Assembly: GCA_032158295.1 (NCBI GenBank)
Contig: CM063246.1
Location: 18,658,991-18,722,990 of the forward strand
Source of the DNA: Pycnopodia helianthoides
Taxonomy: Eukaryota > Echinodermata > Asteroidea > Forcipulatida > Asteriidae
Reading direction: 5' to 3'
DNA length: 64,000 nt
The position numbers and the translations under genes are program-made. How positions within the stretch are numbered: position 1 is the stretch's first letter; every line of letters starts with the position of its first letter. The notes beneath the pieces are model-generated. The model saw nothing but the letters and a program-made list of their open reading frames with translations, was not told where the DNA came from and made no database searches. This document shows positions 23,501 through 33,167 of the stretch, in pieces.

Positions 23501-26500
23501 GCTCCAAAGAATGTGATGAACAAAAGAAGTATAATATATATACCACACACACACACACACACACAGATCCTTGTCATTTGATTGGTGGAACACACGTCAC
23601 ATGTCACTCATTATTTTGCCGCGTGTTTACTGCCGCGATGCGCCAAAAATTTAATGTTGGACAGAGGGACATGGATAATTATTGGACGTTTTGCAGCATC
23701 AATTCCAAATTAATCTTTTCCCCCCACGCATTTGTCCAAACGAGGCAAGGTCATGTCACGGCGGACAAGATTGGTGTCTACACCGAGTTGTCCACGTTGT
23801 TTAGAAGTTGTTGTTTTTTTGCTTTCGAAGATTGGGGTGGCAAGTTTCCGTGCCTATTTTGTTGGCTTCACAACCAGAATTAATCGATCAAATTAATGGA
23901 TCAGTCTCAAAATGACAAGACAGCTAAAGAGACAAAGGCTCTCAGACTCACCTGAGGGCAAACCTTTACAGATGACGCCGGCGTCGTTATAGTGATCACA
24001 GTTGTGTCTGTACCACCCTTGATGACTGCAGTTGCCCAGTAACTTCTCGCTTCCCTGGCAGTCAACGAACGACAGCATAATGGTGCCGTTGCCTACTCCG
24101 AAGGGAGCATAGTGGTCCCGCACCCCGATGACGTCGGAAAAGCCGAGCTGACGACAGACGACTTGACCGTCCGTATGTGACCAGCTGTTCTGGCCGCAGA
24201 CTGTTCCCCATTCCCCGTTGTAGTAGATTTCTACACGGCCAGAGTAAGTTGTTGTCCCGTTGACCAGACGGAGAGCCATTGGATCTGGTAGAATTAATAT
24301 ACAAGTATAGGATACCACAGATTCATTATTGAAAAAAGAACACAATCTGTTATAATTTGGTAACATTTAGGCAAGGTAGACTTCGCTAATGCAGGCCTGG
24401 AATTACGTCTTTGAGACGGCAAGGCCATTTTCATATTACAAAGGGCTCTTCCATTGCAAAAGCTTTAAAGCCTATGGGCAACTTTTGAAGGGGCACCAAC
24501 GCCAAGACCAGGGCAACAGAGGCCATGGCCTCCATTTAATTCCACGTCTGCTATGGTTTTTGGTTTTTGGTTGCTAGGTGACCATAGGGCAATAGTACAG
24601 AGAACTCCTCCCCCATTTAAACTAACATGTGGCTAAATTAATTGAGGCAGAACTGGGACTGCACAATCAATAACAATCAATTAATCTAGTAAATGTAAAA
24701 TACAAACTTTGTGCCATGTTTTATCAGTTTTCTACGGCACTTAAAAAAAAAACACAATAAAACCAAGTGGAAATCAGCGGATCAGCCTGCAATAAAGGTT
24801 AATTCACTTGTGATGAACAAGGGAGGCAAACTTTAAATAAGGGAATCAGTGTGTGGTGAAGAGGTTGTAAACTAGTGGTTTAAACCCGCCGAGGCCTGGT
24901 TCTTAATCATTTTACCGAGACAAAGTAAATACCTTTCCCCTAAAATTATCCAATAATCCTGTAAAAGTTGAGGACAAATCTGACAGTTTAGCCTCAGCTC
25001 ACCTGAACTCAGCGTTGAATTTCAACGTGTCTAGAAAAACCATGTCGCGCATTTTCGAACTTGCATGCTTAAGCTTCAAACTATCGCACGCAAGTTTCAA
25101 ACTTTGCAAAATAAACTATGCAACCTACCGAATTTGCGCGCTCCGCGCAAGGCCTGATAGCACCCTCTTTGACAAAAAGGTGCCAGTCTATGTTTAAACA
25201 CTTCTGACTGTGTTTATATCACACGTCTAAACATGGCCTTGTGATGTCCTCTCGACCAATCAGAATGGACACACTGTCCCAGGTATTTATGAATGCATGT
25301 TAAACATAAAAATATATAACCCTTAATGTTTCTGCTTTAATTCAGTTTTCACTTACCCGGTTGGTTCGGCCCACGATCTTGTTGACAAGCAACGGCCGCT
25401 CTGTAGGTATCAGGACAAAGATCATGGCTAGCGTTCCCCTGACGACTACAATTCAACAATGATGCCTCCTCTCCCGAGCATGACACCATCTCATTCCACA
25501 CGGGGTACGAGGGCGCTTTGTCTTTATAGTTTGCGTACGGCGAAACCATGGAGCCGCAGCCCAGCTGACGGCACACGACCTCACCCTCTGGTTCGTCCCA
25601 GTTAGAGCTGCATACCGAAAACCACGTGTCATGGATGTTGATCTGGACCTGGCCACTGCAGCGGGTCACTCCACCTGTCAGTCTGAATGTGGCATCTGGT
25701 ACAAATAATAAACAATTATTTAAATTTGTAATCCGGACTGATCTTTGGTCCGGTACAAAACATTCTCCAGAATAGACTAGCTAATAAAAGTCTTGTTGTA
25801 GCGACTAAGTCTTTACCGTGCCTCTGCGTGTTTTTATTTTTCAGAACTTTTTCGGAGCGTCCAAAGTAATAATTTTCCTTCGAACATATTGCTGTCACAA
25901 TGAAACCCCGACTTGACAAAGGAAAGACAACGATGGGTTCTTATGATGAGCACTGGGATTTGTTGGTTTCTTTCGAGAAAATGTGTGTGTAAATTAACCC
26001 TGTATCGCAAAACCTCGGCCATAAGCCCACGGCCGATAATCTGCCATGATATGCTGGAATCTCTGAATGCTTGGACCTCCCATTAAGCCAAAAACAATGA
26101 CAAATAAACGGTGGCAGCCTGTCCATTCTTGTAACAAACAGACAAACATCTGGAATCGGGGATTGCACAATAGCCCAAGGAGAGAGGGAGATTTTCAAGC
26201 ATGAATGCCAGTACCATCTGTCCCTCGTTGTATAAGGGAACCAAACAAAGCACATTAGGTGCATGGCTGTGCTTGCTGCACAATGGAATGTCTGGTTGAA
26301 CATTTATACATCAGCCGGTCAACTGACCGCAAGAACAAAAGATCAATCTGATGTTGTTCTGGGCGTTTACGTCCACTGTAAGCCAGTTTAGACAAGTTTG
26401 ACGTGTTTTCATGTCATCCGACATGAAGAGGTTTTTATCAGCAACCATAAGTACCTCTTTTACCATGGTTTACTATGGTGCCAGAGTTTGCCCTTAATTT

Positions 26501-27741
26501 TTTCAGTGACTAGCCAGCGGGACCAGGTAGTTTGTCATTTCACTAGTCTCTCAGCTTTTTCACTGGTCCATATAAATTTTAAAAAACAGGGATGCTTTTC
26601 AACGACAAACTACTGGTAGCCAGCCGTAGGCCTACCACTTGGAGAGAAATTGGACTGGTCCTCGGTTGTTTTCACTAGCAATTAGCAGGCGGACTACTCG
26701 GACTTATCTCTCTAACGGGAGATAAGTCTGAGTGTTCCAAGATTCCAGCATACCATTGCAGATTTTTGGCTGTGGCTCACGTCCGAGGTTCTGCAAATCA
26801 GGGTGAGGGCCTACTCAATTTTTCTCACACGACAACATCAAATCCAGGAACTAATTATAAAAACCTTTGTCGTCTTTCCTTTGTCCAGTCAGGGTTTCAT
26901 TGTGGCAATGATATTTTCAAAGGAAAATGATCACTCTTGAAGCTAAAAAAAGTTCAAAAAAATAATACCCAGGTTCTGCCCACAGTGGTCGGTGCCGGAA
27001 AAGCCCGCCTGCCACTCAGGATTCCCCAACCACCACTGGCAGAGTTTTTTGTTTCCGACCACCACACATTTTCCAAATTTTTTAATTACACTTGCAATTT
27101 TCTTTCAAAGGTTTTCAACAAAATGTTAAATTGGGTATTTACCAGTAAAAACCGTATCCGAAGCCATTAATTTTGAGTACTTCTTTGATTTGAGTAAATA
27201 TGATCTACCGTGTACATGTAACTGATCCATCTCGCAAAGATTTCCAGGGAAACATTTTTCCACTAAAGAAATCCTGGGCAGAACCCTGAATACCCTGGAT
27301 GGGAACAGAAAACTTTTTAAAATACCGACGTGAAGTGGTTTAACCCTCCTACTCTCAGTGACTCTTGGCAACATTTTCCAGTGAGTTGACCAATCATTTG
27401 AAACCATACGACTGCCAAGGTTGTGTACGGTGGCACAACTGTGCACAAAACTAACTGTGTACTGTGTATGCATTCCCTCATGGTATCATATTGCAGGCTG
27501 GCATAGTTTATCTATCATTCAAAACCACAGTGAATGGTATTGAATGGTCAGACAGCAAGAGGTTAAGGATCCTTTGGTTTTGTTACCAGAAATATTTAGA
27601 CATTAAATAAATAGTCGGATGAATTAATCTGCTCTGTGCTACAGACGGTGTGGTTAACTCACCCTGTACTTCTCTGACTGCCTGTGATTGTTGAATCAGA
27701 ATAGCTAACAACAGCACAAATAAAAAGACAACCGCTTGCAT
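14356..27741 (-). CDS. Six-SRCR-domain type I membrane receptor (scavenger receptor cysteine-rich protein), complete
   Basis: Nine minus-strand exons: 27741-27663, 25695-25357, 24284-23952, 22240-21920, 19290-19130, 18337-18157, 16862-16515, 15967-15635 and 14552-14356 (2292 nt, 763 residues). All splice sites are GT/AG and the frame is unbroken. Domains: signal peptide 1-22; SRCR1 27-139; SRCR2 140-250; SRCR3 251-357; SRCR4 358-471; SRCR5 472-587; SRCR6 588-698; linker; transmembrane helix about 712-737; basic stop-transfer RRSRR; short cytoplasmic tail with YAVL (751-754), ending NSSAY. SRCR1 has eight cysteines (group B-like); the others have six (group A-like). All introns are phase 1 except the one inside SRCR4 (phase 0), which fits exon shuffling. 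Known role of the family: cell-surface or secreted ligand binding and pattern recognition; SRCR genes are greatly expanded in echinoderms. The ligand is unknown; the surface location follows from signal peptide plus one helix. Confidence 0.92.
15635..15967 (-). CDS. SRCR domain 6 (group A-like), membrane-proximal
   Basis: 111 codons. Landmarks: LDIVIRLNNGSQVSNGRLEV, SLWGSVCGAG, VACRQLGY, FTCRGTETLVQDC, HVCDEKKTAGLSC. Six cysteines. It ends GG at a GTGAGG donor; read-through would hit TAA at 15606-15604, which could yield a shorter form without membrane anchor if intron 8 were retained. Confidence 0.92.
16207..16291. repeat. Perfect 22-bp inverted repeat with 41-bp loop
   Basis: Arms 16207-16228 and 16270-16291 are exact reverse complements (AATAGATGTTAAATTTGCAT in the core). 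In an SRCR intron; probably a small foldback element. Confidence 0.85.
16310..16465 (+). mobile_element. Second tRNA-derived SINE family (copy 2, B box deleted)
   Basis: Shares CTGCCTCTAGCTACC, GTGGTCTAGTGGGTAAGA and ACATCGGTGTAAGGGTAAAA with the inverted copy at 5893-6082. Lies in an SRCR intron. Confidence 0.55.
16515..16862 (-). CDS. SRCR domain 5 (group A-like)
   Basis: 116 codons. Landmarks: VNVRLTGSPSDKEGQVEVF, GQWGTICVTGFD, VVCKQLGF, LPCRTGFEKSVANC, WHNCKPEETAAVVC. Six cysteines. The usual EDAG motif is changed to EETA. Confidence 0.93.
17120..18097. mobile_element. hAT-like non-autonomous element with 8-bp target-site duplication
   Basis: Ends are CAGTATCGTAG (left) and, reversed, CAGTGTTGTAG (right), a 9/11 match of imperfect terminal inverted repeats. 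It is flanked by TTATTAAG (17112-17119) and TTACTAAG (18098-18105), an 8-bp duplication with one mismatch, as hAT transposons make. The interior is full of GAGTAC words and has no transposase frame. It lies in the SRCR intron between exons 6 and 7. Confidence 0.7.
17574..18021. repeat. 16-bp minisatellite, 28 units, with higher-order pattern
   Basis: Unit CTCTGCTAGC plus a variable six-base part (CGAGTA, TGAGTA, CCAGAG, CCAAAG, CGAGAG, CGTGTG). Twenty-eight units fill exactly 448 bases. Units 7-13 and 14-20 repeat nearly the same order of seven variants (112 bp), so there is a higher-order repeat; the last seven units are more diverged. Confidence 0.95.
18157..18337 (-). CDS. SRCR domain 4, second half
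   Basis: Starts in phase 0 with VKEPGFYGNGDFIILSG and contains four cysteines (GVVC, LAAC, HSVC, GIRC), completing the six-cysteine set. It ends ESKPVT in phase 1 before GTGGGC, a weaker donor than the others. Confidence 0.9.
19130..19290 (-). CDS. SRCR domain 4, first half
   Basis: Starts DPKVEVRLVRGVLGSSGRVE, contains EWGAVCGKTFS and VVCSQLGF, and ends RKALE in phase 0 before GTAGGC. The second half is at 18157-18337. This is the only SRCR domain in the gene split by an intron. Confidence 0.9.
19429..19822. mobile_element. piggyBac-type MITE with TTAA duplication (copy 1)
   Basis: TTAA at 19429-19432 and 19819-19822 flank a 386-bp element with terminal inverted repeats AGGAACATTACAGAATTGGT and, reversed at the other end, AGGAACGTTACAGAGTTGGT. 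No coding frame. A near-identical copy is at 57379-57766. Confidence 0.88.
20014..20374 (+). mobile_element. tRNA-derived SINE, best-preserved copy
   Basis: Begins with a tRNA-Leu/Ser-like head (TGGCCGAGCGGTTAAGA A box; GGTTCGAGTCCC B box), then a core with GAGCAAGACACTTAACTA, a body also found in the other copies, and a TTA microsatellite tail. It is not a functional tRNA gene: no acceptor-stem partner follows. Confidence 0.85.
20879..21043. repeat. Long near-perfect foldback (arms about 75 bp)
   Basis: GGGAATAAAAGGGTAGTGAC at the left and GTCACTACTCTTTTATTCCC at the right open a hairpin that runs through GGTCTTAACCGGCCGTTTAA and the matching inverted arm, with a loop of only a few bases around AGCCAAGGCGA. 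It is GC-rich against an AT-rich background, a MITE or foldback element. Confidence 0.85.
21045..21394. mobile_element. Element with CATTCATAAATGCC terminal repeats
   Basis: Starts CATTCATAAATGCC and ends GGTATTTATGAATG, adjoining the foldback at 20879-21043. The same right half recurs at 25190-25297 (CCAATCAGAATGGACACACT, then GGTATTTATGAATG). Confidence 0.6.
21492..21825 (+). pseudogene. Orphan signal-peptide exon plus intron start, on the strand opposite the SRCR gene (copy 1)
   Basis: ATG at 21492 gives MDVLLSMFIIVFGSMG, a clean signal-peptide core, ending in phase 1 at GTAAGT (21541). The following intron-like DNA (to about 21825) recurs at 25830-26126 (inverted) and 26700-26960. No plus-strand SRCR or other exon follows for this leader, so it looks like a detached 5' end of a duplicated gene lying within intron 4 of the SRCR gene. 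It could also be an alternative first exon of an unseen transcript. Confidence 0.5.
21920..22240 (-). CDS. SRCR domain 3 (group A-like)
   Basis: 107 codons, phase 1 to phase 1. Closest to the textbook consensus: VRLRDGTSQYNGRVEVYYNG, WGTVCDDGWD, VICRQLGHG, DVDCEGTETSISDC and EDAGVIC, with six cysteines. Confidence 0.94.
22741..23057 (+). mobile_element. LINE 3' end with pentanucleotide tail
   Basis: A short frame reads LPSGRRMGSIGSKTDRFKNS then FIPSAVQVFN, a C-terminal pattern of non-LTR retrotransposon ORF2. A 3' UTR and an ATTCT-type tail (23040-23057) follow. Confidence 0.6.
23543..23566. repeat. CA microsatellite
   Basis: About 12 CA dinucleotides in an SRCR intron. Confidence 0.95.
23952..24284 (-). 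CDS. SRCR domain 2 (group A-like)
   Basis: 111 codons, phase 1 to phase 1. Landmarks are LRLVNGT, GRVEIYYNGEWGTVC, VVCRQLGF, DCQGSEKLLGNC and DAGVIC. It has six cysteines and lacks the group B pair. N-glycosylation sequons occur in NGT and NCS contexts. Confidence 0.93.
25357..25695 (-). CDS. SRCR domain 1 (group B-like, eight cysteines)
   Basis: 113 codons, phase 1 to phase 1. It starts DATFRLTGGVTRCSGQVQIN and includes CRQLGCG. Cysteines occur in TRC, SVC, VVC, LGC, VSC, LNC, DLC and VAC; TRC and LGC are the two positions that distinguish group B from group A. A proline-rich linker (DRGPNQPG) closes the exon. Confidence 0.92.
25830..26310 (-). pseudogene. Degenerate promoter and signal exon, same family as 21492-21825 (copy 2)
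   Basis: Minus-strand ATG at 26126 begins the same leader (MDRL...) but an indel shifts the frame, and the donor is changed to GGTCCA. About 180 bases upstream is a TATAAAT box (26308-26302), so this copy carries the ancestral promoter and 5' UTR. The intron part matches copy 1 in reverse orientation. Confidence 0.5.
26700..26960 (+). pseudogene. Intron-start fragment of the same module (copy 3)
   Basis: Begins at the exon/intron boundary (ACGGGAG then ATAAGTCTG, donor lost) and follows the copy 1 intron for about 250 bases, including the AGATTCCAGCATACCATTGC and TCAAAGGAAAA landmarks. The leader itself is missing. Confidence 0.5.
27663..27741 (-). CDS. SRCR receptor exon 1: signal peptide
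   Basis: ATG at 27741-27739 starts MQAVVFLFVLLLAILIQQSQ, a hydrophobic core with a likely cleavage after the QSQA region, then AVREVQ. The exon ends in phase 1 before GTGAGT. This start was chosen because it gives a classic signal sequence and joins in frame to the first SRCR exon. Confidence 0.88.
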
Positions 27742-27833
27742 TTCTGTAGCTCTTCAATCAGGAACGTCTGCTGATAACCTGTGGTATAGACAGAACATTT
27801 TCTGATAATGAATATCAATCCAGCAGGTCAAAG

Positions 27834-27840
27834 CTTTTAT
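27834..27840 (-). promoter_or_regulatory. Possible TATA-like element of the SRCR gene
   Basis: The minus strand reads GATAAAAG about 95 bases upstream of the ATG, which would give a short 5' UTR in the same exon. A distal non-coding first exon cannot be excluded. Confidence 0.35.
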
Positions 27841-28512
27841 CTACATGTGGAAATCTAGGAAAAATGCTAATTTTGACCACCACTTTTTCACTCAAAATAA
27901 CCTAAAATAGAAGAGCTTTATTTACCCAAATTTGATATCTCTGTACACAGGCCCTTATGAAAAAAAAGTGGCTTTTGGATTATTGTGTACAATATCCGTT
28001 ATAAATGAACTTAAGAAAGAGCAGAGAAGCAACCTCATTCCCAGGGGTGATCAATCTCGTCACGCCATTTATTTCCAGCATGCCTTGCTCGCTCATAACC
28101 CCAGGAATTGAAAAGGCCTAATTAAATGTTCAAAATATATGACACATTCTAATTGGGCTGGAGGCCGATCCACTCGGCGCGTGTAAAAAATTAGTTTCGT
28201 CAGTACAAAAACTCTGTAAAGAGGCATCAATGAAAAAAGCAACTGGTCCCCTTTCATTATTCTTTAATCTTGTAAAATAATAACATGCAGTTGAGGGTGA
28301 CCGTGTAAAACATGATTCATTTGAAGTGGGATCTGTTCTACTTGCATTTTGACATATGAACATGCCAAGTGTCTTATGAAACTAAGAGTGTGCTGTGTGT
28401 GCAAATCAGCCACTGTCAGGGGCTGATCAGCATTGCTTTCTACAGTACATTCCTACCAAATTGGCCTATCGTGGTAGTCCCAGCCATGTCTCACTGTTAG
28501 GTGGGGAACTTG

Positions 28513-28905
28513 CTTTTTGTACATCCCTGGCTATATACCCTGGCACTGGCATGCTGCATTATTTTACAACACCTGCAACTTGGCCAAGTCTCCACTATTG
28601 TCCCGGTAGGGCAGGGAAACAAATTGTACGACCTCGGCCAAGTCTCCGCAATATGTATTTATTGCCTCCCGCTGCACTAGCACTAGCAGGGCACAGTATT
28701 TTGTACATCCCTGGCTATACCCCGGCACTGGCATGCGGGGCATTATTTTACAACCCTGCAACTTGGCCAGTCTCCACTATTGTCCCGGTAGGGCAGGGAA
28801 ACAAATTGTACGACCTCGGCCAAGTCCCCGCAATATGTATTATATTGCCCCCCTCCCCTCCCGCTACACTAGCGCGGCACAGTATTTTGCACACCCCTGT
28901 CTTTG
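28513..28905. repeat. Tandem duplication, period about 185 bp
   Basis: TTTTGTACATCCCTGGCTAT starts at 28516 and again near 28700, with a third partial start near 28886. The duplication keeps a frame open across 28395-28916, which is otherwise unlike protein. Confidence 0.85.
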
Positions 28906-28949
28906 TCCCAGATTAGTAGAGCTTCCTCCAAAGTCCCGTACCTGCATTA

Positions 28950-29545
28950 AAATACTGACAAAAAGGACAGTGACAAATCATGAGACTCTCATGATAGTCA
29001 TATGTCAATGTCGTCAGTATTGTTGTCTAAACACTGTGTTTGTGTTAAATACAAATTTACAAAACACTTACCTGACAAAGAACAGTGTTTTAATTACATT
29101 ACAAAGAAATTACGATACTTACTTAGTTATTATAGTACTATACTGACAGTGACAACAAACTAAGACGGTAAACGGATGACAATCATGAGTAAGTTAGAAA
29201 TACAATTATACTACTAGTACTAGTAAAATTCACATGACTATAGTTTATTACAATATACTGACAACAAACAGTCAGTGACACTGACAAATGACAATCATGA
29301 GTAAGTTAGAAATACAATTATTTATATTAATTATTAATGATAATATTATTTATACAATGTTTATTTTTTACTGACAAATGACATTTAGTGACAACAAACA
29401 GTCAGTGACACTGACAAATGACAATCGTGAGGGTTAGTTACAATTTTACATACTGACAACAAAGACAGCGATAAATGACATTGGCAATCATGAGTCACTC
29501 ATGATTGTCATAATCTGTCTTTGTTGTCAATGTCTTGTCAGTTGT
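28950..29545. repeat. Direct and inverted repeats of a CTGACAAATGACAATCATGAG module
   Basis: The module around GACAATCATGAGTAAGTTAG occurs near 29180 and 29290, with a variant near 29424, and inverted forms at 28975-29015 and 29490-29545. The core at 29490 holds AATCATGAGTCACTCATGATT-like symmetry. Confidence 0.75.
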
Positions 29546-31437
29546 AACTTGTAATGTAAAACAACGAGCGCTTACTGTACATACAGTGGGTACATGTAGT
29601 TGTACATCAAAATACTTACCCGACACCCGACTACTTGAGCAACCGACTCGATTCACGATTCAGCCCAGAGCCTTGACGTTTCCGAGTCGTATACTCCGTA
29701 AAATGTTGGTGAAATATCTCCGATGGTAACATTCAACTGATGAGAGACAATCTCACATTGACTAAATAAACGAAACTCTTATCTCGCTGCCCGTGTGTGG
29801 AAAATTAAAAACCAAACACAAAACACAAATCAACCAGACACGGTACACACAAATCGCAACATAGAAATTATTAAAACGCCCTCTACCGCATCGCTTCGTA
29901 CAACAAAAATACCAAGAAACATTACTAGAGGGCGCTATTTTATCCAAATTTCGTGGCAGTTACTTTGTGTGGGGCGTTGCGGGATTTGAAGGGTGGTTAA
30001 GTCTCCTCGTGAAATAAGCCCGATCAGCTGCTCTTGTGGGTGAAGCAGTCAGTGAAAATTCTATTTGTGCAAAACAAAACTAACATAGAGTTTAAGACAA
30101 GTGTCCATATAGTCGATATAGACATATTTACAAAGGAACTAGGGGCAAGGATTTCATTAGCATGCATCAATTCGATAATTGTAAACAATAATTATGCGAA
30201 AGGATGATTAGTAGATGGACTGAAGGACATTAACGCAAAACCACACACAAACGTATGTACATTGGAGAATTAAAAGATCATATGCAGCTCTTGTACTTTT
30301 TATCCGATGAAATGAATATAAAAGGCATGAAATTTATGATTTAACAGCCCTTCTGACGAAAAACTGTTTTTCATGTCTCCCCCCCCCCGTTCTTCTTGAA
30401 AAAGATAAATCAGAATGTCTAGTTACGTCACTACCTAAATAAGCAGGAAATGTGAGTCAAATGAAGTACGGCTGCTCGATCGAAAGTCTTAATGCACAAG
30501 TCGACATTATTGTCAACAAAGTGCATGTAAAATCGAAATGGCATAATCGAAATTAGGACCCGAGGGAAGAACTCTGACAATAGTGTGCGGTTTGCAATTA
30601 GCATTCCATACGCAAAGTAAACAAAATACTAATCACCATCTTTGAATTCGGATTTTATGCCATCTTTGGTCATATATGGGTTTTGAGGCATTGCGTGGTG
30701 AGGTATCAATATATATTCGGTTTGCGGTAACACCATGTGTAAAAATATCTACTTGCTGTGTAGATTTGTTCTTTAGAGAACTTGTCTTGCTATTTATTCT
30801 ACTACCGCGGAGTAGATTTTCGGAATTCGGGAGACTTCTCAGTTCTGAAAAGTGACTGTCCTGCTTATTAACTACTACCTGGGCGGGAGGTAGGAAATCG
30901 GCCTGGACTACTACTTTTGCTTTGTGGATCGGGGGGACTTCTCGTAATTAACTGCACTGCCGCGGATGAGTTCTTTTTGGTCTCAACGTTTCGACTAGCT
31001 TGCTCTATAGTCATGTTGTCATGTTGTCCTTCCTCTATAAATGCAATTAGAGTGATTATGAGAATGTACAAAGAATACCAGACTAGTTATCGTTTCCCCT
31101 TCAGCCTTGGTCTGTTAATTAAACCGTATCCGACTACGGCTATGGCTGCTGGATTGCCACGTCATCGTGCGCTGACGTATAGGACGTCCTTGGCAACAGT
31201 CGTAGCCGTAGCCGCTAGCAGATAAGGGCCTTTTTCTTTCTTTTTACATCGATTTGAATGGAGGGAAGACATTACTCGGTGAGAAAGTTCTATAAATGTC
31301 AGTACCATGGGAGTATTTAGTGGGGAAACTGAATAACAAATTGACTCTCCTCAGTGAATTGAAATGAAGGAATCGTGCACCGGGACAGAAATAGCGAAAG
31401 GTTGGGCGTAGTGGACCTTCCCTTGCTTTCACTGCTA

Positions 31438-31690
31438 CACTCTAAAAACTCCCGGTTCAGAATTGACCCGGATTCCGGTGCCGATGGGGACTGACCCGGG
31501 GTAGACTGACCCGGCAACTCGGTTAAAAGATGGGATTAACTCGCATTCTACGTCAGTACGACCGATTTCGGTGTCATTTTGACACGGAGTCCGCGTCCGG
31601 GTCAGACTGATCCAAATGGGTCAGCAGGCCCAGCGGAACCAAGATATGGGTCATATTCTGACCCAGGAGTCTCGCTTGGTTCAGGTCAGT
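31438..31690. mobile_element. TGACCC/GGGTCA-rich MITE family (copy 1)
   Basis: Opens CACTCTAAAAACTCCCGG and is packed with GACCCGG and GGGTCAG words in both orientations. Related: 35768-35970, 39028-39275, 50600-50695, 57908-57960. Confidence 0.65.
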
Positions 31691-32187
31691 TGCAAAAAGA
31701 TTGTAAACTATTCCCTCAAGTGACAACATGTGACTTGAACAACAAGAAAACAAATCCTATAACTGTTTTTTGGAGGAAATGCGACACTTTATCAGAAACG
31801 TGAACATCCATGAGAATTGGAATTTCCTCGTTATCAGCTAAAATGACGTTCTGCGCCTATCAATAATCGGAATGCACGTGCTCTTCCATAAACCAATGTT
31901 GATAACAAATCCCCTCTTGTGCAACAACAATACTGTCGTTTGAATTGACATGATATTCTTGATTGATGTAGAACTCGCTTTTTACGTTCACACTTCCGAA
32001 CCGGCTTGCTAAAAGACTTCGACTATTAAAATGTCCCGAAGGAATTTAAGCGCTAAGTGTTGCTTGCATGATGACATTTTCAAGCAAATTTATTATTAGA
32101 AAGTATTTACACAATTGTCTTTGATGAAACCGGTATAATAAATAAAATGCATTCACAATCAGCATGTGCATTAAAACGTTAGGCATC

Positions 32188-32450
32188 AGGTTGGCTCGGT
32201 GGCTTTTTTTTTTTACCCACTAGTGCCTTTCACCTTTGTGGAGCACGGTTTGCAATCTCACCTCAGACCTGGCGCCTTGCATGTGGATTGGGTTTTCAGT
32301 CCAAGTAGTGAGTGGGTCCCCCCCCCACCCCCGTTTTCCCACCACATCTAAAACTTGACATTTTCTTCTATTTCCCTATTCACTATCATAATTAGCGTTT
32401 GCGCTGTTGGATGTGTGATGAAATAAATAAATCAATTAATAACTACTCTA
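32188..32450 (+). mobile_element. Third tRNA-like SINE family (copy 2, diverged)
   Basis: Shares GCCTTTCACCTTTGTGG, CTTGCATGTGGATTGGGTTT and TTTTCAGTCC with 54018-54260; the B box is broken. Confidence 0.55.
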
Positions 32451-33167
32451 AGTGCTGAATCTGATGAGTTTGTGTCGATACCTGTGTGTGAGTTCGAAAT
32501 GCTTGATTACCGAAGATCTTATTTCTCAAGAAATAATATCAGAACCTACCGTATCAGTCAACAATTTGATAATACAGCCCCCCAAAAAGAGAGATTTAAA
32601 GAAATTTAAATAGCACTTTCAAAATAAGAGCAAATTAATGACAGAAACAAACTTGAAGAATGAGAGATCAATTAATTTGCAATATAAATCGAAAGTCTGT
32701 ACGGTGGACTTTACCTTCATTCTATGCTGTCGATGTCCCACATTAAAAAATCATTATATTGTGTAATTATTTATTAATTTATTTGGCGTGTCGTGACCGA
32801 GCAGTTTTAGCTGAGTCTTCACTTAACTGTAATTGCTTCTCAAAACAAGACTTTAAAAGCCAACATTGATAAGGGGTTATACAAGTTTGGTACTGACGCC
32901 CTCATGCAATCAGCTCCCGCAAAAATTCAATATACAATTTTGTTAAATTTACAGTAACAAATATATTTAAATATGCCTTACAAAACAGAAAGTAGGAAAG
33001 CAAACAATTTAGTAAAAAAAGAAAAAAAACAAGCAAAGAAAAGAAGACTAAAAATATAGACAAACTCATATCTAAAATCAAAAATGAAAAAGAAAACTTC
33101 TCCCGACGGATTTTACATCTGCTGTATAAGTTCGTCATAAAATACCTGTGTAGTTTTAACGGAAATT

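Noticed and set aside
28395..28916. 173-codon open frame
   Set aside because: It spans a tandem duplication and repeats the same non-protein-like words (CPGRAGKQIVRPRPS); no splice, promoter or domain support.
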